A stretch of DNA of 64,000 nt from Salticus scenicus (Eukaryota; Arthropoda; Arachnida; Araneae; Salticidae), in the NCBI GenBank assembly GCA_963930645.1, contig OZ005648.1, positions 5,346,131 through 5,410,130 on the forward strand. Reading direction: 5' to 3'. Shown piece by piece: positions 23,612-35,711 of the stretch (the first letter of the stretch is position 1; each line of letters opens with the position of its first letter). A program made the position numbers and the translations under genes. The notes beneath the pieces were generated by a model that did no database searches, was not told the DNA's origin, and worked only from the letters and a program-made list of their open reading frames with translations.

Positions 23612-24293
23612 TATGCAGAGCTGCCAACCTCATGACTAAAACTTTAGGGGCAAGAGACTTAAAAAATCAGAGCAAATATTATATGAAAATTTTATGTACG
23701 ATTTCCATACATAATCTACATTTACACTGCACAGTCTTAATATAGATTTCTTTAACTCAATGTGGGGGAGGGGGGAAAAAAAATCTTTATAGGTTTTTAA
23801 GTTCAATAAAGCAAAAAAGATTGGGTAACAAATGGCTTTCACAAAGCATTTAATTGCCAATCGATAGTTAGAAATATGAAAAAAAAAAGGGGGGGGGGGG
23901 TTAAAAATAATATGAGCTAGTAATACTGAATAATTATATTTCTTTATACATTCTAGCATCTCACAAAGTAAGTTTAAAATGAATATTAACATTTATGTTG
24001 TGGATAGAAAAAGATTGGGAATCAGAAGGCTTCTGTGAAGCGATTGATTCCCAATAGTTAACTTTTTTTTAAAAGTAACGAACGATATTCATGACTTTTT
24101 AAAAACGGAAGAAATCAATTTAATATTGGAAGCCGGAAGATTAACTTAAAACTTCTGTCGAAAACGGAAATGTTGGCAGTTATGAATAAAGTGAAAATAA
24201 CAAATACAGAAATGTCAAGTTTTAAAAATCGGAGTTTTCTGATAATTTTTGAATTAACGGAGCACAGCGATAAAAATCAGAGTACTTGGCAGT
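23612..24293. mobile_element. Inverted-repeat element, probably hAT-like
   Basis: The left end AGAGCTGCCAACCTCATGAC and the right end near 24283 (TTGGCAGTATAT) are weak inverted repeats that interrupt an array unit (the text GAATTTGTATG continues as TATGTACTGCGATAG beyond). The inside shares the repeat at 18010-18480. Confidence 0.5.
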
Positions 24294-25437
24294 ATATGTA
24301 CTGCGATAGCTTTGGCTTCCTAATTAATGTACAAGAACTTACAAAAGTGTTCTAATAATGTCTCGTAATCATCCAAATTATGACAAATTTCGAACAATTG
24401 TTCATGAAAAACGTAGAATAAGCTGAATAGTTTTTACTGATGTATACAATGTTTATGGTTCGTTTACAGAGACACACAAAAGAGTTTTGTGACATTAGAG
24501 TCTATGGACAGATTTTTATTTAAGCACACTTTAATGTGTTTATGCTACATTGAACATAATGGAATTAACATGCATTATACAGATGCTTAAAAGCATGTTT
24601 ACTCTAAAAAAATGTATGTATAGACTAAATTATTTATTTATGGACCACACAAAAGAATTCCCATGACATACTGTAATCATTCAAAAGTCAAATTTATTTG
24701 AAAAAATAATGAGTTATAATTAATTAGGCGTATTCTTATTATTGGTGTATATAAAAACTGTGGCTCCTTTTTCAGGATACATAAAAGAATTTCAAACTAT
24801 TACGGCCTATAGTCAGTATTTCTTAAAAGTGTATTTTAACAGGGTTACACCTCATTAAATATAATGAAATTTTATTAGAATTTTAAAAGCCTGTTTTTCT
24901 GTTGGAAAACTGTGGGCATAGATTTGGTAATTAGTTTACATGGTTACACAAAATAATCCCGATATGCTATGTAATTGTTTTGCATGAAATTTGATACCAA
25001 TATTTGTGAATTACAGGGAATTAACACAAGACTGTCAGTTATTAGGAATACATATATATATACAAATAGGTAGGAAAAGAGTGTTACAGCGAGGGGATTG
25101 AGGGAGGGGAGGGGCTGCCCCTCAGAAACGTTTTCTGTTTATGTAGCAAGTCAATCTGATCAATCTATATATTATATAATAGGGAATAAATAAAAATGAC
25201 CTATTGAATATGTGTGATGCAAATAGGACGTTGAGGCTCCTGATCTGCAGATTCACTAGCTAATAAAAATACCAAAAGTAAAAAAAAAAATGCATATTAC
25301 TTGGCTTAAGTTAAAAAATAAAACATACCATGATGATTTAATATTTCCAATTATCAGCTACCCCTAAAAAATAAAAAGATTTATAAAAAACAAGATACTA
25401 AACACACATTAAAAAAAAAATTATAATAACCACATGA

Positions 25438-25590
25438 CCAAAACTAAATGCAAAACTGGTGTACAAATGATAAATAGATAATAAGACTTCTTCACACACC
25501 ATAAATTTTAAGCCAGCACAACCAGTTTTGAAAGGACGTAGCCTTCCTTCATCAGGTGCAAAAAAACACGTGCTACTGCCTTGGAGGCAG
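25438..25590 (-). mobile_element. Decayed copy of the 164-bp hammerhead-bearing element
   Basis: The minus strand aligns with the insertion at 44931-45094 over most of its length: 'TGCCTCCAAGGCAGTAGCACGTGT', the ribozyme region, 'CTTAAAATTTATGGTGTGTG' then 'AAGAAGT', and the tail 'ACCAGTTTTG-ATTTAGTTTTGG'. Target duplications are not clear. Confidence 0.72.
25516..25559 (-). ncRNA. Decayed hammerhead-like motif
   Basis: Minus strand: stem I GCAC/GTGC, CTGATGA, extra A, stem II GGAAGG/CCTTTC, then AAAA where the core needs GAAA, then ACTGGT. The G of GAAA is lost and the self-complementary stem III is damaged, so it should be inactive. Confidence 0.6.
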
Positions 25591-25955
25591 TAGCCCTCAA
25601 ACATTTCCCCGGGGTGGGGAAATGTTTGATTTACTCGTCACAAGTGAGTAATTTCTTGGACATGGCAAGTAGATTTTAAATCATTTAATTTCATTGCTGA
25701 TATTATATGTAGTAAAAACTGCTATAAAACTCCTCCTAAGTCACAAGAGCATGGAACAGTGTTTGAATAAACAACTACTTTAGATTTTATTGCCTTTTAA
25801 ACTGTTATTGCAATTCAATATTGAACATTGTATTTTAAAAAATCATGCTTCTGGGATCTTGAAAGAATTTTACTAAATGGTCAATTCACCTTACAATTAC
25901 GTGATTTTGTTTTAAAGATTATCGACTATATATCATATATATATATATATATATA

Positions 25956-26266
25956 CAGGGGTGCAGAATATGTCCAAACGCCCGAATGAGGTCCGGGGGG
26001 GAAATTTAAACTAACTGGAGAAATTCTGAATATTTTTTTTAAGAGAAAATAAAAATGTAAATAAGAAATAAAAATTTGCTGCTTTGAAGTTCTTATAATA
26101 TACACTAACAGCGATATTTTTATGTTACACTGTATACTTATTCTCTTGAAGATTTATTACATAGAACAAATGACTTTGTATAGCAAAGTAGATTTTTGCA
26201 TTATTGAGGGAAATTTATAATGTGTTTGTGGAAATTTCCGAGGTTTGAACATTTTCTGCACCCCTG
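25956..26266. mobile_element. hAT-type MITE in a TA repeat
   Basis: Termini CAGGGGTGCAGAATATGTCC and, reversed, CAGGGGTGCAGAAAATGTTC; flanks TATATATA on both sides (25948-25955, 26267-26274). The target was itself a TA repeat, so the duplication is not fully diagnostic. Confidence 0.8.
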
Positions 26267-26274
26267 TATATATA

Positions 26275-28792
26275 TATCCTTGGGTGATAAGAATTTCTGA
26301 AAATTCTGCTACAATGAAATTGATATGCATCCAATTGTACCCCCAGTTTAGAATGCATGTTCTTTGCTTTTCTTTTCTTATTTAACATTTTCAAGGAGTT
26401 AGTTTTCACTTACACAAATTCATTTTGAGAAAATTGGATTTTTGAGCTTATCTCTTCTTTTCTAAACTTTGTATCTAGAAAATATAATTTTTCATTAAGA
26501 TGCTTATTCAATAACCTTTCCTCTGTACCTTTATACATATTTTAACAAAATAAGCACATTAAATGTGGATACATGTATGTACAAAGGACTAAGACTTTAA
26601 AATTTTTAATAGTCTGAATCTGTCATTTTTCCTTCTGACTATACAGCCCTGGTCAAATATAATGATTTTCACACCTCTCAATATGATTATTATATATGCA
26701 GTAAAATACCAATTTATACATCAATAGCATGGTCCCAATTCATACTTATTCATTTTAATACAAAAAGGCTTTGTCTGTATGACCTAAATGTGATTATTTA
26801 TCATTTTCTCCTTTTTTGAAATGCACAAATTTTTTAGTTCATTTATTTTTCCGCTCTCCCTACATTATCAATTTTTCCTTTAAAAATTTCATTTTTTTTT
26901 TATGTCATACTAACTAAAAAACAGCCAATAACACTTTTAATATTTACTCTAAAGTATGTCATCAACCATGAAATCATTGAAATCTTAGCTGATGCACACA
27001 CATTTAACGATGTGGAACCAATGAGAAATTTAGACACAAGGTGGTGTTCCACAATTATGTACATAAATAAAAAAGAAACAAGCAGATCATCCAATCCAAA
27101 CTCCTGATGAAAGCTGGGTGACCAGCAGAAAATGCAAAAGAGAAGAACTTATGGTATTTGAATTTTTTAAGTTTAATTAGAGATAATTAAACTAGAGATT
27201 AAATAAAAGATAATTCTGTTATTTAGTACTTGCATACAATCGTAACTTTAGACAATTATTAAATATCTTATCATGCCTACCTGCATGAACATAATTAATA
27301 CTACTATATACACACAAAATATTACTATAACTCAAGATTATAGATGTATTCATACTTAAACTAAGCAAGCATAATTAGCAGTTAATGTGTGATGTTTGTC
27401 ACAATAAAGTGTAAGCATGTGAAAACAAAAAATATTGCGTACAGCAATCCAAAAGTATATAAAACTCAAAACCCAGTGCAGCAACTATCATGGAGCTCTT
27501 CTGCAATTAACACTTATCATTATGGACTAAATAGATGCCAATCTGGTGAACTCTATTCTAGAATACCAGGATCATGCATGAATATTTGCGATGCCATATG
27601 ACAAAGAAATTGTGCATTGTTATTGTGAAATTATGTTATTTGGATCATTTAAGACACAAGTCATTGGAACTCTAGGTTTCGAAGCTGTCAAATAAATACC
27701 AAAAATAGCAATTTTTGTGTTACTCAAAGTCTCGTGAATATAATTTTACCAAATAACGCACTTTTTTAGAGTACAGCTTTCGGGTACGAGTGTTTATAAG
27801 AAAACAATGAAAAATTCTACACAATCTGTGTTTGAGTTCAGCACCTCCATAAAGGAGCACACCCATATCTCTGGATCTATGAATGTTTACAGCCGAACTC
27901 CTGATTCTATAAAGATCAGTTTTTATTTATTTTCTTTCCAATCATAAATTTGAATTAAATTCTGCCTATAGTTTTAACATTCCAAAAGAAGCTAAGTAAA
28001 GTATGCTTATGTAGTGATAATCAAATATTCAGATTTCTCATTTTAAACTTAAAATATGTAAAATGATCCTATACGTAAGATATTAAATAAAAGTTTCAAA
28101 ATTAACCCAATAAAACTAAAAAGAAAATAATAACAGTCCAAATCAAATAAGATGTTTAGATCATATCTGAAATGATATTAACAGAGTTGCTACTGAGCAG
28201 GAAATTGAAACTTCCCAGGTACTTAAAAAAAAAAAAAAAATTCAACAACTAACTCTGAAAGGGCACAACAGCGAAAAGTGAGTCATGTAAAAATTGCACA
28301 AAACTTAGTGTTTGGCCTACGATGTTGTCGTAAGGAATATTTCTTTGGGACCACTTTTAAATTTAACTGAAATTTCTATTTTTTCCTAGACGTTTTGCTC
28401 AATATTCAAATTCCCTGATTTCTCCCAAATTCTCCAGATAGCACAGGATCTCTGAATAAATAAACAGATATATGACAGAAATGCATCAACAGAAAATAAA
28501 ACATGCCTAGGGAACGTAATTTTAAAAGACCGGTAGAAAGAAAATAAAAATGATCAATAATTATTTCATAATAACAAATAAAGTTTCTACTCATAAAATA
28601 AAATAAACAACCACAGACGAAAACATAATTGAAATACCTTAATTAAAAACCAAATTTCTATATTGCCTTTTCAAAGAAAAATAATAAGTGAATATCAATA
28701 AATGCAATACACCCCCAATGACTCAATTAACTGAAACAATCACGGATATAAACAAATACAATCTTTTCCCGTATGATCAGAAATGACATGAT
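26275..28792. other. VPS35 intron 1 sequence without recognised genes
   Basis: No element ends or domains recognised. At 27104-27131 CTGATGA is followed by GCTGG-GTGA-CCAGC and GAAAA, a weak hammerhead-like resemblance without a supporting stem I. Confidence 0.4.
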
Positions 28793-29666
28793 AGTGTTAC
28801 CAGAACAGATGGTCGACGGTCAATTTCCCCAAACAGGCTTTCAAATTTCCCCAAATTAGGGTTTTTTTTCCGAAAAAATCCCCAACCAAATTCCTGCTAA
28901 AAAAGTAATTTTTTTTCAAAGAAAATTTAAAATATTTAACACATTTAAAGATTTAAACCCACCCCAAATAACGCTCATTTTTGAAAAAAATCCCCATTTA
29001 CAAAAATAACTTTTACATACACACTAATTGTCAGAAAATTTTAAATCTGTGTAAAGTACTTTAGTGCTGAGGATGTTCGCAAGATTTACTTTCATCCTCA
29101 GGATATCCTGTGGACAGGGCCCGATTAAGCTTTAAAGCTAGGGGAAGCTCAGTATCATTTCGGGGCCCTCTTTCATTTCAGAAAATCTTGTTGTCCTGTT
29201 ACATATTGTAATATAAAAATGCTATGCTATAGTGTGTGATTATAGTTTTTTTTCTTCATTCATATATCTGGGTGGTTTCTACACACAGCATTAAAATCGT
29301 ATAACTTATTAATTAAGAACATTGAGATTTTTGAGGTTAAATAATAGATTTTTCCCGAAATAGTGAGTATTTTATCTTGCTTTAGGATAATTTTCTCAGA
29401 AAAATTCAATCTCAGTATGAAAAAAAAAAACAAAAAATTCAAGACCCTGTTTTTAGTCATTTTGGGGGGCCCTCTTAAATTTCAGAGGGGAAGCTTGTGC
29501 TTCCCGAGCCTTTTGAGTAATCAGGCCCTGCCTGTGCCTGTGGAGAAAGCTTACCTAAGCTCCAAAAATTTCAAAATTCCCCACAAATATTTCGGTCTCC
29601 AAAATTGTCCCCAGAAGCCCAAATAATCCCCCAACATGGGGGATAAATCCCAAATCTGGCAATACT
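28793..29666. mobile_element. Degraded hAT-like element (GTGTTACCAGA ends)
   Basis: The left end AGTGTTACCAGA and the right end reversed AGTATTGCCAGA, with CCCC-rich subterminal repeats 'TTTCCCCAAA' and 'AATCCCCAA' in both halves. There is no matching target duplication. It hosts the element at 29115-29530. Confidence 0.55.
29115..29530. mobile_element. hAT-type MITE nested in the preceding element
   Basis: Termini CAGGGCCCGATTAAGCT and, reversed, CAGGGCCTGATTACTC. Flanks CCTGTGGA and CCTGTGCC agree at 6 of 8 positions. 'GGGGCCCTC' recurs near both ends. Confidence 0.72.
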
Positions 29667-29813
29667 GAAAAATGATTTCTTCTTCCGTGTTGTTTGTTAT
29701 ACTCGATAGAGGGCGCGTGAGAGATGAAAACATTCAAAATTTTAGAATTCAAACAACCAACCAACGAACCAACTATACAAAATTACTTGGTTTGGTTTGG
29801 TGGTTTATCATAC

Positions 29814-29825
29814 CTGATCATACAT
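29814..29825 (-). CDS. VPS35: VPS35 candidate coding exon 1 (start codon)
   Basis: The minus strand reads ATG TAT GAT CAG followed by a good donor, GTATGA. This gives M-Y-D-Q and ends in phase 0, exactly what exon 2 (opening PQTPQLS in phase 0) needs. A very short first coding exon fits the family, whose N-terminal residues are variable. The position, a few hundred bases from the divergent TMEM170 start and outside any transposon, also fits a promoter-proximal exon. Against it: four codons is little evidence, and other ATG-GT pairs could exist in 17.0-30.1 kb. RNA data would settle it. Confidence 0.5.
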
Positions 29826-30083
29826 AATCACAGAATTATCCTATATGGTTTATACATGATGGCTATTCTTTGATTATTTATTATGTTTATGTTCGTGTAT
29901 TAGCTTGGTCCACGGCCTGCTCATTTAGAAGAATAAAATATGCCAACTAAATTAAGTTTTATTAACGCTATTTTTTTCTACTACCAAATGATTTACCATA
30001 TATTTTAACATGAATAAAATCGAATATTCCAATGACTGCTAACATCTTTTCCTGACCGTTTAGCAATCAAATTTCTGAAAAAT
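29826..30083. promoter_or_regulatory. Probable bidirectional promoter between VPS35 and TMEM170
   Basis: About 258 bp separates the candidate VPS35 start (minus) and the TMEM170 start (plus). It is free of recognisable transposons, unlike everything around it, and contains the most mixed-composition stretch nearby (TTGGTCCACGGCCTGC, about 29907). The TMEM170 frame is closed upstream by a TGA at 30033-30035. No TATA box can be assigned with confidence. The call depends on exon 1 of VPS35 being correct. Confidence 0.45.
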
Positions 30084-30132
30084 ATGTCTGAAGATTCTTA
30101 CGATCATAATGCCCCTCTGGAAACTTTCTCAG
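30084..30132 (+). CDS. TMEM170A: TMEM170 membrane protein, coding exon 1
   Basis: ATG with A at -3 opens MSEDSYDHNAPLETFSE, the short cytosolic N-terminus. The last G before the donor GTAACA joins AG of exon 2 to make the Glu of FSE-MWY, matching the family pattern in which a FxE precedes MWY. An in-frame TGA at 30033 and no other ATG between fix the start. It is shorter than in vertebrates (116 against 144 residues in total), all of the difference being in this N-terminus. Paralogue assignment (170A against 170B) is by general resemblance only. Confidence 0.85.
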
Positions 30133-31201
30133 GTAACAAAATTACATTAGTCTGGGTAAAACATTAATTGTTCGTTTGATAAATTTCTTTGTTTGAAAAT
30201 ACAAAAGTAAATGTCATTAAAGCACTTTTAAGCATACTTTATTTTGTTTCGGGTTATTATATTTTGTTTTTGGAAAGCATGGTATTATTTGCTATTTTCA
30301 AATCACGTTTTATCATAATTTGGAAATGTTTAAGCTATTATATCTAATTTTAAGGAAGCTGTTTGTTAGTATGGATTTGTACAGCTTTAGTACAGGATCT
30401 CCTTTATGATTTTTAAGTTTTTGTTCCATTTTGGTGATGAATTAAAAATGTTAACACAGTTACTCTAGTATCTTGGCAAGAAATTAAGGGTAGAATTCAT
30501 TGTTCTATAGGGGGGGGGGGAATCTATTTTGTGAATCTGCTTTGAAAATAGCATGAATTCTGTTTAATTATAGTGAAGTAATTGAATATTTTAGTAAGCA
30601 GTAGAAAAAAAAGTATTTCATCAAATAACTCTAATTAAAAATAAGTCAAATAAAGGTTAAATCATCCTATACTTGCACATCCACAACTGCAAAAATACTG
30701 TACTATGGTATTGTACCAAAAAAAAAAAAAAAAAGAGCTGTTTGTTTATTTAAAGGAAAATAAAAATGTGTTTAGTATAAGGAAAGAAAAGAAAAAGATT
30801 ATTTTTAATTAGGGATGAAGTAATTATGCTTTGTCAGTAATCAGCAGCATTAGCAGAAAAAAAAACATATTTCTGCAATTAGCTGCAAAAAAAACAACTT
30901 TTTTTAAATCATTGGTGAAACAGAACCACATTTTGGCAATGTGCTACAGAAATATTACATTTTATGGTTGAGATTGATTTTAGGTAGGCTTTATGTTTGT
31001 TGTACTTCAAAAGGGCACTAGATCGCCAGAGATTATGGGTTTTCTGTTTACTTCTGCTTCTTTGTGTCATTTGCTGCTGCATAGTACGGGCCAGGCTGTA
31101 TAATCTACTTGGTTGAGGTTTATTATGAACACGCATGCCGTTTTGATTAGTGAGAATTAGAGCTGTACCAAATACTTTGTATATACTCGGCTTGCCGAGT
31201 A
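30133..31201. other. TMEM170 intron 1, left part
   Basis: AT-rich with no recognised element. The GT donor of exon 1 begins at 30133. A 9-10 G run lies near 30515. Confidence 0.5.
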
Positions 31202-31415
31202 CAGTCGGTAACAAAAGTGTCCGAACACTAGCAAAAATTCCTATGTAAAAAAAAGTACACTTCATATGGTTTTGTTAAATAAATCCTTATTGAATCATGT
31301 TCTTACACTGACTAAAAACTGGATTCGACAAGGATTTATTTAACAAAACCGTATGAAGTGTACTTTTTTTACATAGGAATTTTTGCTAGTGTTCGGACAC
31401 TTTTGCTACCGACTG
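31202..31415. mobile_element. Palindromic Tc1/mariner-type MITE
   Basis: About 90-bp arms starting CAGTCGGTAACAAAAGTGTC are near-perfect reverse complements around a short centre (about 31291-31332), flanked by TA (31200-31201 and 31416-31417). CAGT ends plus a TA target point to Tc1/mariner. It has no coding capacity and would fold into one long hairpin in RNA. Confidence 0.88.
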
Positions 31416-31429
31416 TACTCGGTACTCCA

Positions 31430-32034
31430 AAAATCCAGAATTGCCAAAAAAAACGGACAATTTCGGCAGCGTTAATCATCATCATCAACAGAGTTTTTTT
31501 TTTTTTTAAGTATAAATATATCTAAATTAAGAACCGAAAAAATATTTTATCTCTTATTAATCTTTAAAACTGGCAAAGTCTGAAAAAGAGGAAGAAGATT
31601 ACAATAATAGTAACAATTCTTAAACATTTGTCTAATTGAGAGCTAAATTCTATTATAATTTCAATTATATACGCAAACTTTTAATTAAAAAACCTAAAGT
31701 ACTAAAAAAAAAAAATCGCGGAAATGTTTTTAAAATGGTATGTTTTTCTTATTTATTTTCCTTTACTGTAACTTGTACTGATTTTTTTATGCAAATATTT
31801 TAATAAATCTGTTTTGTTTTTCAAGTTTAATTTTATTTATTTTTAATTTATTTATTGTTGAAGTTGATAAAAAATTATTACAGAATATATTTAAAAAACG
31901 TAATATATATATATATTTTACTTGAATTTGTATATTATCCAAGTACTTAAACCAAAATATTATAATTTTTAGGCATGACCAAAAATCCAGAATCACCGCA
32001 AACCCGACGATTCCAGATTTTCAGCTTTGTACTG
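31430..32034. mobile_element. Tigger-like fragment (right end)
   Basis: The right end, reversed, reads CAGTACAAAGCTGAAAATCT with TA following (32035-32036). Copies of 'AAAATCCAGAAT-GCC' lie at 31428 and 31980. The left terminus was not located. It interrupts the gypsy relic next to it. Confidence 0.55.
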
Positions 32035-32036
32035 TA

Positions 32037-32545
32037 TCATGCTCAAGTGCATACAGTTCTTGCTCAATTTTGTCATGAGCTTTTAAGATCTCTGGCTTTG
32101 TGTTTTCTCGAAGTTTTAAAGAGCATGTAAAATGGGGAATTTTTCCTATTTTTGGTTCGAAAATTCCAGAAAATTTATTAATAAAGTTAGAATTAGAGAT
32201 AGTTTTCACTTCAAGATTGTTGTATTTATTTGCATTATCGAGTTCAAATATAGTACTATAAACAAGATTTCTGTTCATTATTGATTCTTATATTTAATTG
32301 GTACTTTTACTACTCCTAATGATTTAAAAATACCATGATTGTATAATCGAAATTTTACACGTGTAGGGTGAATTTCACTTTTTAAGTTCAAGGAATCGAA
32401 ATTTCCTTTAGGTAACAATGTATAGCTTGCGCCTGAATCTACTTCAAATTTTTGCATTTTATTTTTGATTTGTATTTCTACATAAAATTTTTCAGCATGT
32501 GATAATGAATTAGAAGTTATCTTTAAAAATATCTGTTACCCTGGT
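32037..32545 (-). pseudogene. Ty3/gypsy-type retrotransposon relic (protease to start of RT)
   Basis: Minus strand, two overlapping frames. The upstream one (about 32545-32281) contains KFEVDSGASYTLLPKGNF, an aspartic protease active site (D-S-G-A). The second (32278-32037) contains KIPHFTCSLKLRENTKPEIL followed by KIEQELYALEH, the conserved lead-in to the RT domain of Ty3/gypsy pol (a GxIPHFTCxLxLRE...KP pattern). The frames are separated by a stop at the overlap, and the Tigger end cuts the RT off. A Cys/His-rich stretch further upstream (near 32690) may be a gag zinc knuckle. Inactive. Confidence 0.82.
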
Positions 32546-33044
32546 AACACCGGAAAACAAATCTTTAACATTGATATCCGTCATATGATCATTTTGTTCT
32601 CAAGCATTTTCGATAGACTGAATTTTTTGTTCTTTTGTTTTCTTCAGCAAAGTTTCTGAACATGAACAGTGCAATGGCAAACTTGACAATACATTTTTTT
32701 ATAATTTACACAGCATTGCTGTGATAGATGATTAGCACGGTCATAGATTTGCCGAGTTTCAATAAGAGCTATTAGTAATCAGAGTTATATACTTATGCAA
32801 TGTGGCGATGTGAACCATGTCACGGAATAATTTTTATGCACAAGCCCGTTTTTATGGCATTACATATTAAAACATTGCTCTTAAAAAAAAAAAAAAAACA
32901 TTTATTATTTTTTTTTTCTTTATGTATCTTTCATAAAACCTAACATATCTTTTGTTTGATGGTATAGTATGTATTTTAAATTTATTAATTAAGGAAAAAC
33001 AAATAGATTCATCAAGTTCAGTAACAAAGCCTAAAAATAATTAC

Positions 33045-33625
33045 ATATGAGAAATATTGAGCACTTCTATCACTTTTTGGTTCTAGAAGTAATCCCTGAT
33101 GGGATTACTTCTAGGACTGCCCCTCCTGGAAAGCGGGAGGGGCAGTCAAAATATAAATAATTAGATAAATGAGAAATGAAACAATTCTACTTCTTTATAG
33201 GTTCTAGAATTTAATAAAGCAAGTTTAAAATGAATATTGACATTTATGTTGCTGATGGAGAAAGATCGGGAAACTAAAGGCTTCTGCACAGCTTTAATCA
33301 ACGATAACTGGTTGAAAAGAGGGGGGAGGGGTGTAAAAAATAATTACATCAGGTAGAAATATTGTATAATTCTATTTCTTTATAGTTTTTAGAATCTTAT
33401 AAAGCAAGTTTAAAATAAATATTGACATTTATGTTGTGGATGGAGAAAGATTGTGAATGAACTGTTTCCGTTGTGCGTTTGATCGTCGATCGTTAGTGGA
33501 GTTTCTTTCTTTTTTTTTTTTTTAACGAACAATATCTGCAACTTTTAAAAAAGCGTATAATCCATAATTTTTATATGTTGTCCGTAATGCCGTAAATCCA
33601 TAATAATTACGGACAAATCGTAATA
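33045..33625. repeat. Diverged direct repeats shared with 18.0 and 23.7 kb
   Basis: Copies of 'GAGAAAT-TTG--CAATTCTA-TTCTTTATAG-TTCTAGAATCTTATAAAGCAAGTTTAAAATGAATATTGACATTTATGTTG' occur twice, ending near 'CTTGGCACCTCTACG', which resembles the right end of 23612-24293. A small hairpin, CCCCTCCTGGAAAGCGGGAGGGG, lies at 33120-33142. Confidence 0.55.
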
Positions 33626-33847
33626 CTTGGCACCTCTACGACCATAACGAAGGCATGTATTATGAATACCAAGTTCACGAAAATTTAATGTATTTTTTTC
33701 TCTGAAGCAAAACAGATGCATTTGCTAGAAAAATCACATTTTCTATCTTTAGAATTATTTCTTGAAATACTTTTCTTTCTAATTTTAGAAATTTTATTTA
33801 TATCTTCATTTATTTTTGATGAATGACATTTTGATAATTCTGCTTTA

Positions 33848-34767
33848 CCATAAAATTCCGATAGTAACACCCCTCCCGATTATAACCTCCCTCTGAAATT
33901 TGGCATACTTTACTTTTTCGGAAAATTCCGTTTATAATTCCCCTCCCTTACCTTTGCCAGCTAAGTTCGCCACTCTTTCGTTTTTTCCATGAGCATTGCA
34001 AACATACTTTTTTAAAATTCTGAAGTCTTATATGTTTAATTAGAAACTTTAACTTGCATATAAACGTATCCAAGTGTTATTTTTACTCATCTTTTTAAAG
34101 TAAAATAACTCAAAAAAAAAAAATGTGGCATTGTTTACATTCTTTAAACTCCAAAACATTAACTGCTATCCGCAAGCAGCCGTGGCTTTCAAAATCTTGC
34201 TTATGCGACTCTGTTTTTGTGATCACAACTCTTTTCTAAATTTTAAATTCTCTTTTTAGTTTTAAATCATTAAATAGCGTAATAACTCTGTAATAGTACT
34301 TGTTTATGTAACTTTAATAGTTATTGTTCACCCTGTTTTGTTCTTTCATATCAGTTAATAACAGTGCAATTAACTGTTTTTTTAACTGCTAGCGAATTCT
34401 AGACTGCTCAATTATTATTCTATGAGATTGCTTCGCTTCGCGATCGGTTTATCACATGTTCGTGTCTGTTTCTGTTATTCTGATTTTTTTTTTTTTTTTT
34501 GCTAAAATAAAAATTTAAACTGATTAATAAATTTTTTTTATTATTAATACAGTTTAATAAATAATAATCAGTATTATTATATTGTTAATACAATTTAGTA
34601 ACCATTAATATATATTATAATATTAATAAAATTAATAATATTTCTCCGATTATAACCTCCCCCCTTCAGAAATGGTACTTTTCCAGAGACTTCAGAATAT
34701 AACCCCTCCCCCAGTTTTGACAAATTTCCCCTTTAAAAAAGGGGGAGTTACTATCAGAATTTTACGG
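33848..34767. mobile_element. MITE-like element with CCGTAAAATTCTGATAGTAA ends
   Basis: Left end CCATAAAATTCCGATAGTAA and right end, reversed, CCGTAAAATTCTGATAGTAA, with TA on both sides (33846-33847, 34768-34769). C-rich subterminal repeats 'TATAACCTCCC' occur in both parts. There is no coding region, only a long AT-rich core. Confidence 0.75.
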
Positions 34768-34917
34768 TATTTAATTTTGAAGCTTCATAAACTAAAGCCT
34801 GTTTAACCGCTTTATCGAATATTAGACTTAGAACCAAGCACTGCGACCAGAGGTCTATTGTACAAACCCCAAAAGCCCCTAAAAAAGACCAGTTGCAGCA
34901 GAAGCAAAGTTCAGCAG

Positions 34918-35097
34918 TTACCTAATAAGAATATCATGAAGCTCCCAGGGTTCAATTAAGTGCCGACCCAGGTGTTCAAACCTATAGGCAGAATAAGCCT
35001 CACATTCACAAAGAACATGGACAGCCATTTCTTCATTACATAAGCAACCCCTACAAGTTGGGTCATCTTTAACACCCATAAGTGTAAGGTGCCTCCT
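34918..35097 (-). pseudogene. Non-LTR retrotransposon (LINE) ORF2 C-terminal fragment
   Basis: The minus strand encodes RHLTLMGVKDDPTCRGCLCN, then EEMAVHVLCECEAYSAYRFE, then HLG, ending at a stop (34918-34920). The spacing D-P-x-C-R-x-C, E-E, H-V-L-x-x-C, R-x-x-x-L-G is the Cys/His motif at the end of Jockey/I-type LINE ORF2 after the RNase H region. Upstream the frame meets a stop, so only the tail survives (5'-truncated). About 100 bp of likely 3' UTR follows (34800-34917). Confidence 0.85.
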
Positions 35098-35711
35098 TTA
35101 AACACAGCCGCTACATAGGCTGCTATCGTTTCATTTCCAGATTGTGATTGAATGTTTGTGAATGAATGTGAAATATTGTGAATGAGTATTTAACGAAGTA
35201 TGGTGAGTATAACAAAATGTAATTTGCTGTCTTGCCTACTTTGGGAATGAAAGTTGTGCTTGAATAGTGTATGAAAGAGTTTTATTGCGTCTTTTTATGC
35301 TTGTCATGCATGTAATGAAAATATGATTTTAACAGCTCAACAATCTCACTTTAAGATTAAGATAAGAATAAAACCTATGGTTTTGCATGAATGGAAGAGG
35401 TGTAGTGTATCGGAAAGGAAAGGTGCACGAGAAACGGTAACATACAAGTCATTTCACAGTTCCACCATTTCCATTAACTGCTCTTTTCTTGTGGCTAGTA
35501 GCAAAAAGAAAAAAAAAAGCCAGTGTATCATAACATATTTTTAAAGCATAAAAGTTATTCTAGTAAAAAGAGTTTTTAGTTTATAAACAGAATCTAATCA
35601 TCGTAAATCCTCAATCTCCAATCAAAATGAGTTGGTTTGTAACTGCCGTTACCCTTCCATTGCCACTGAAAAATAATCTAAATCAAATATGAATTAAAAC
35701 ATAATTGTTTA

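Noticed and set aside
26900..27094. Possible coding stretch EILADAHTFNDVEPMRNLDTR on the plus strand
   Set aside because: It reads like protein but lacks splice sites, family motif or element context that I could name.
27104..27131. Fifth hammerhead-like motif (CTGATGA, GCTGG/CCAGC, GAAAA)
   Set aside because: No stem I pairing and no element borders; probably chance or too decayed.
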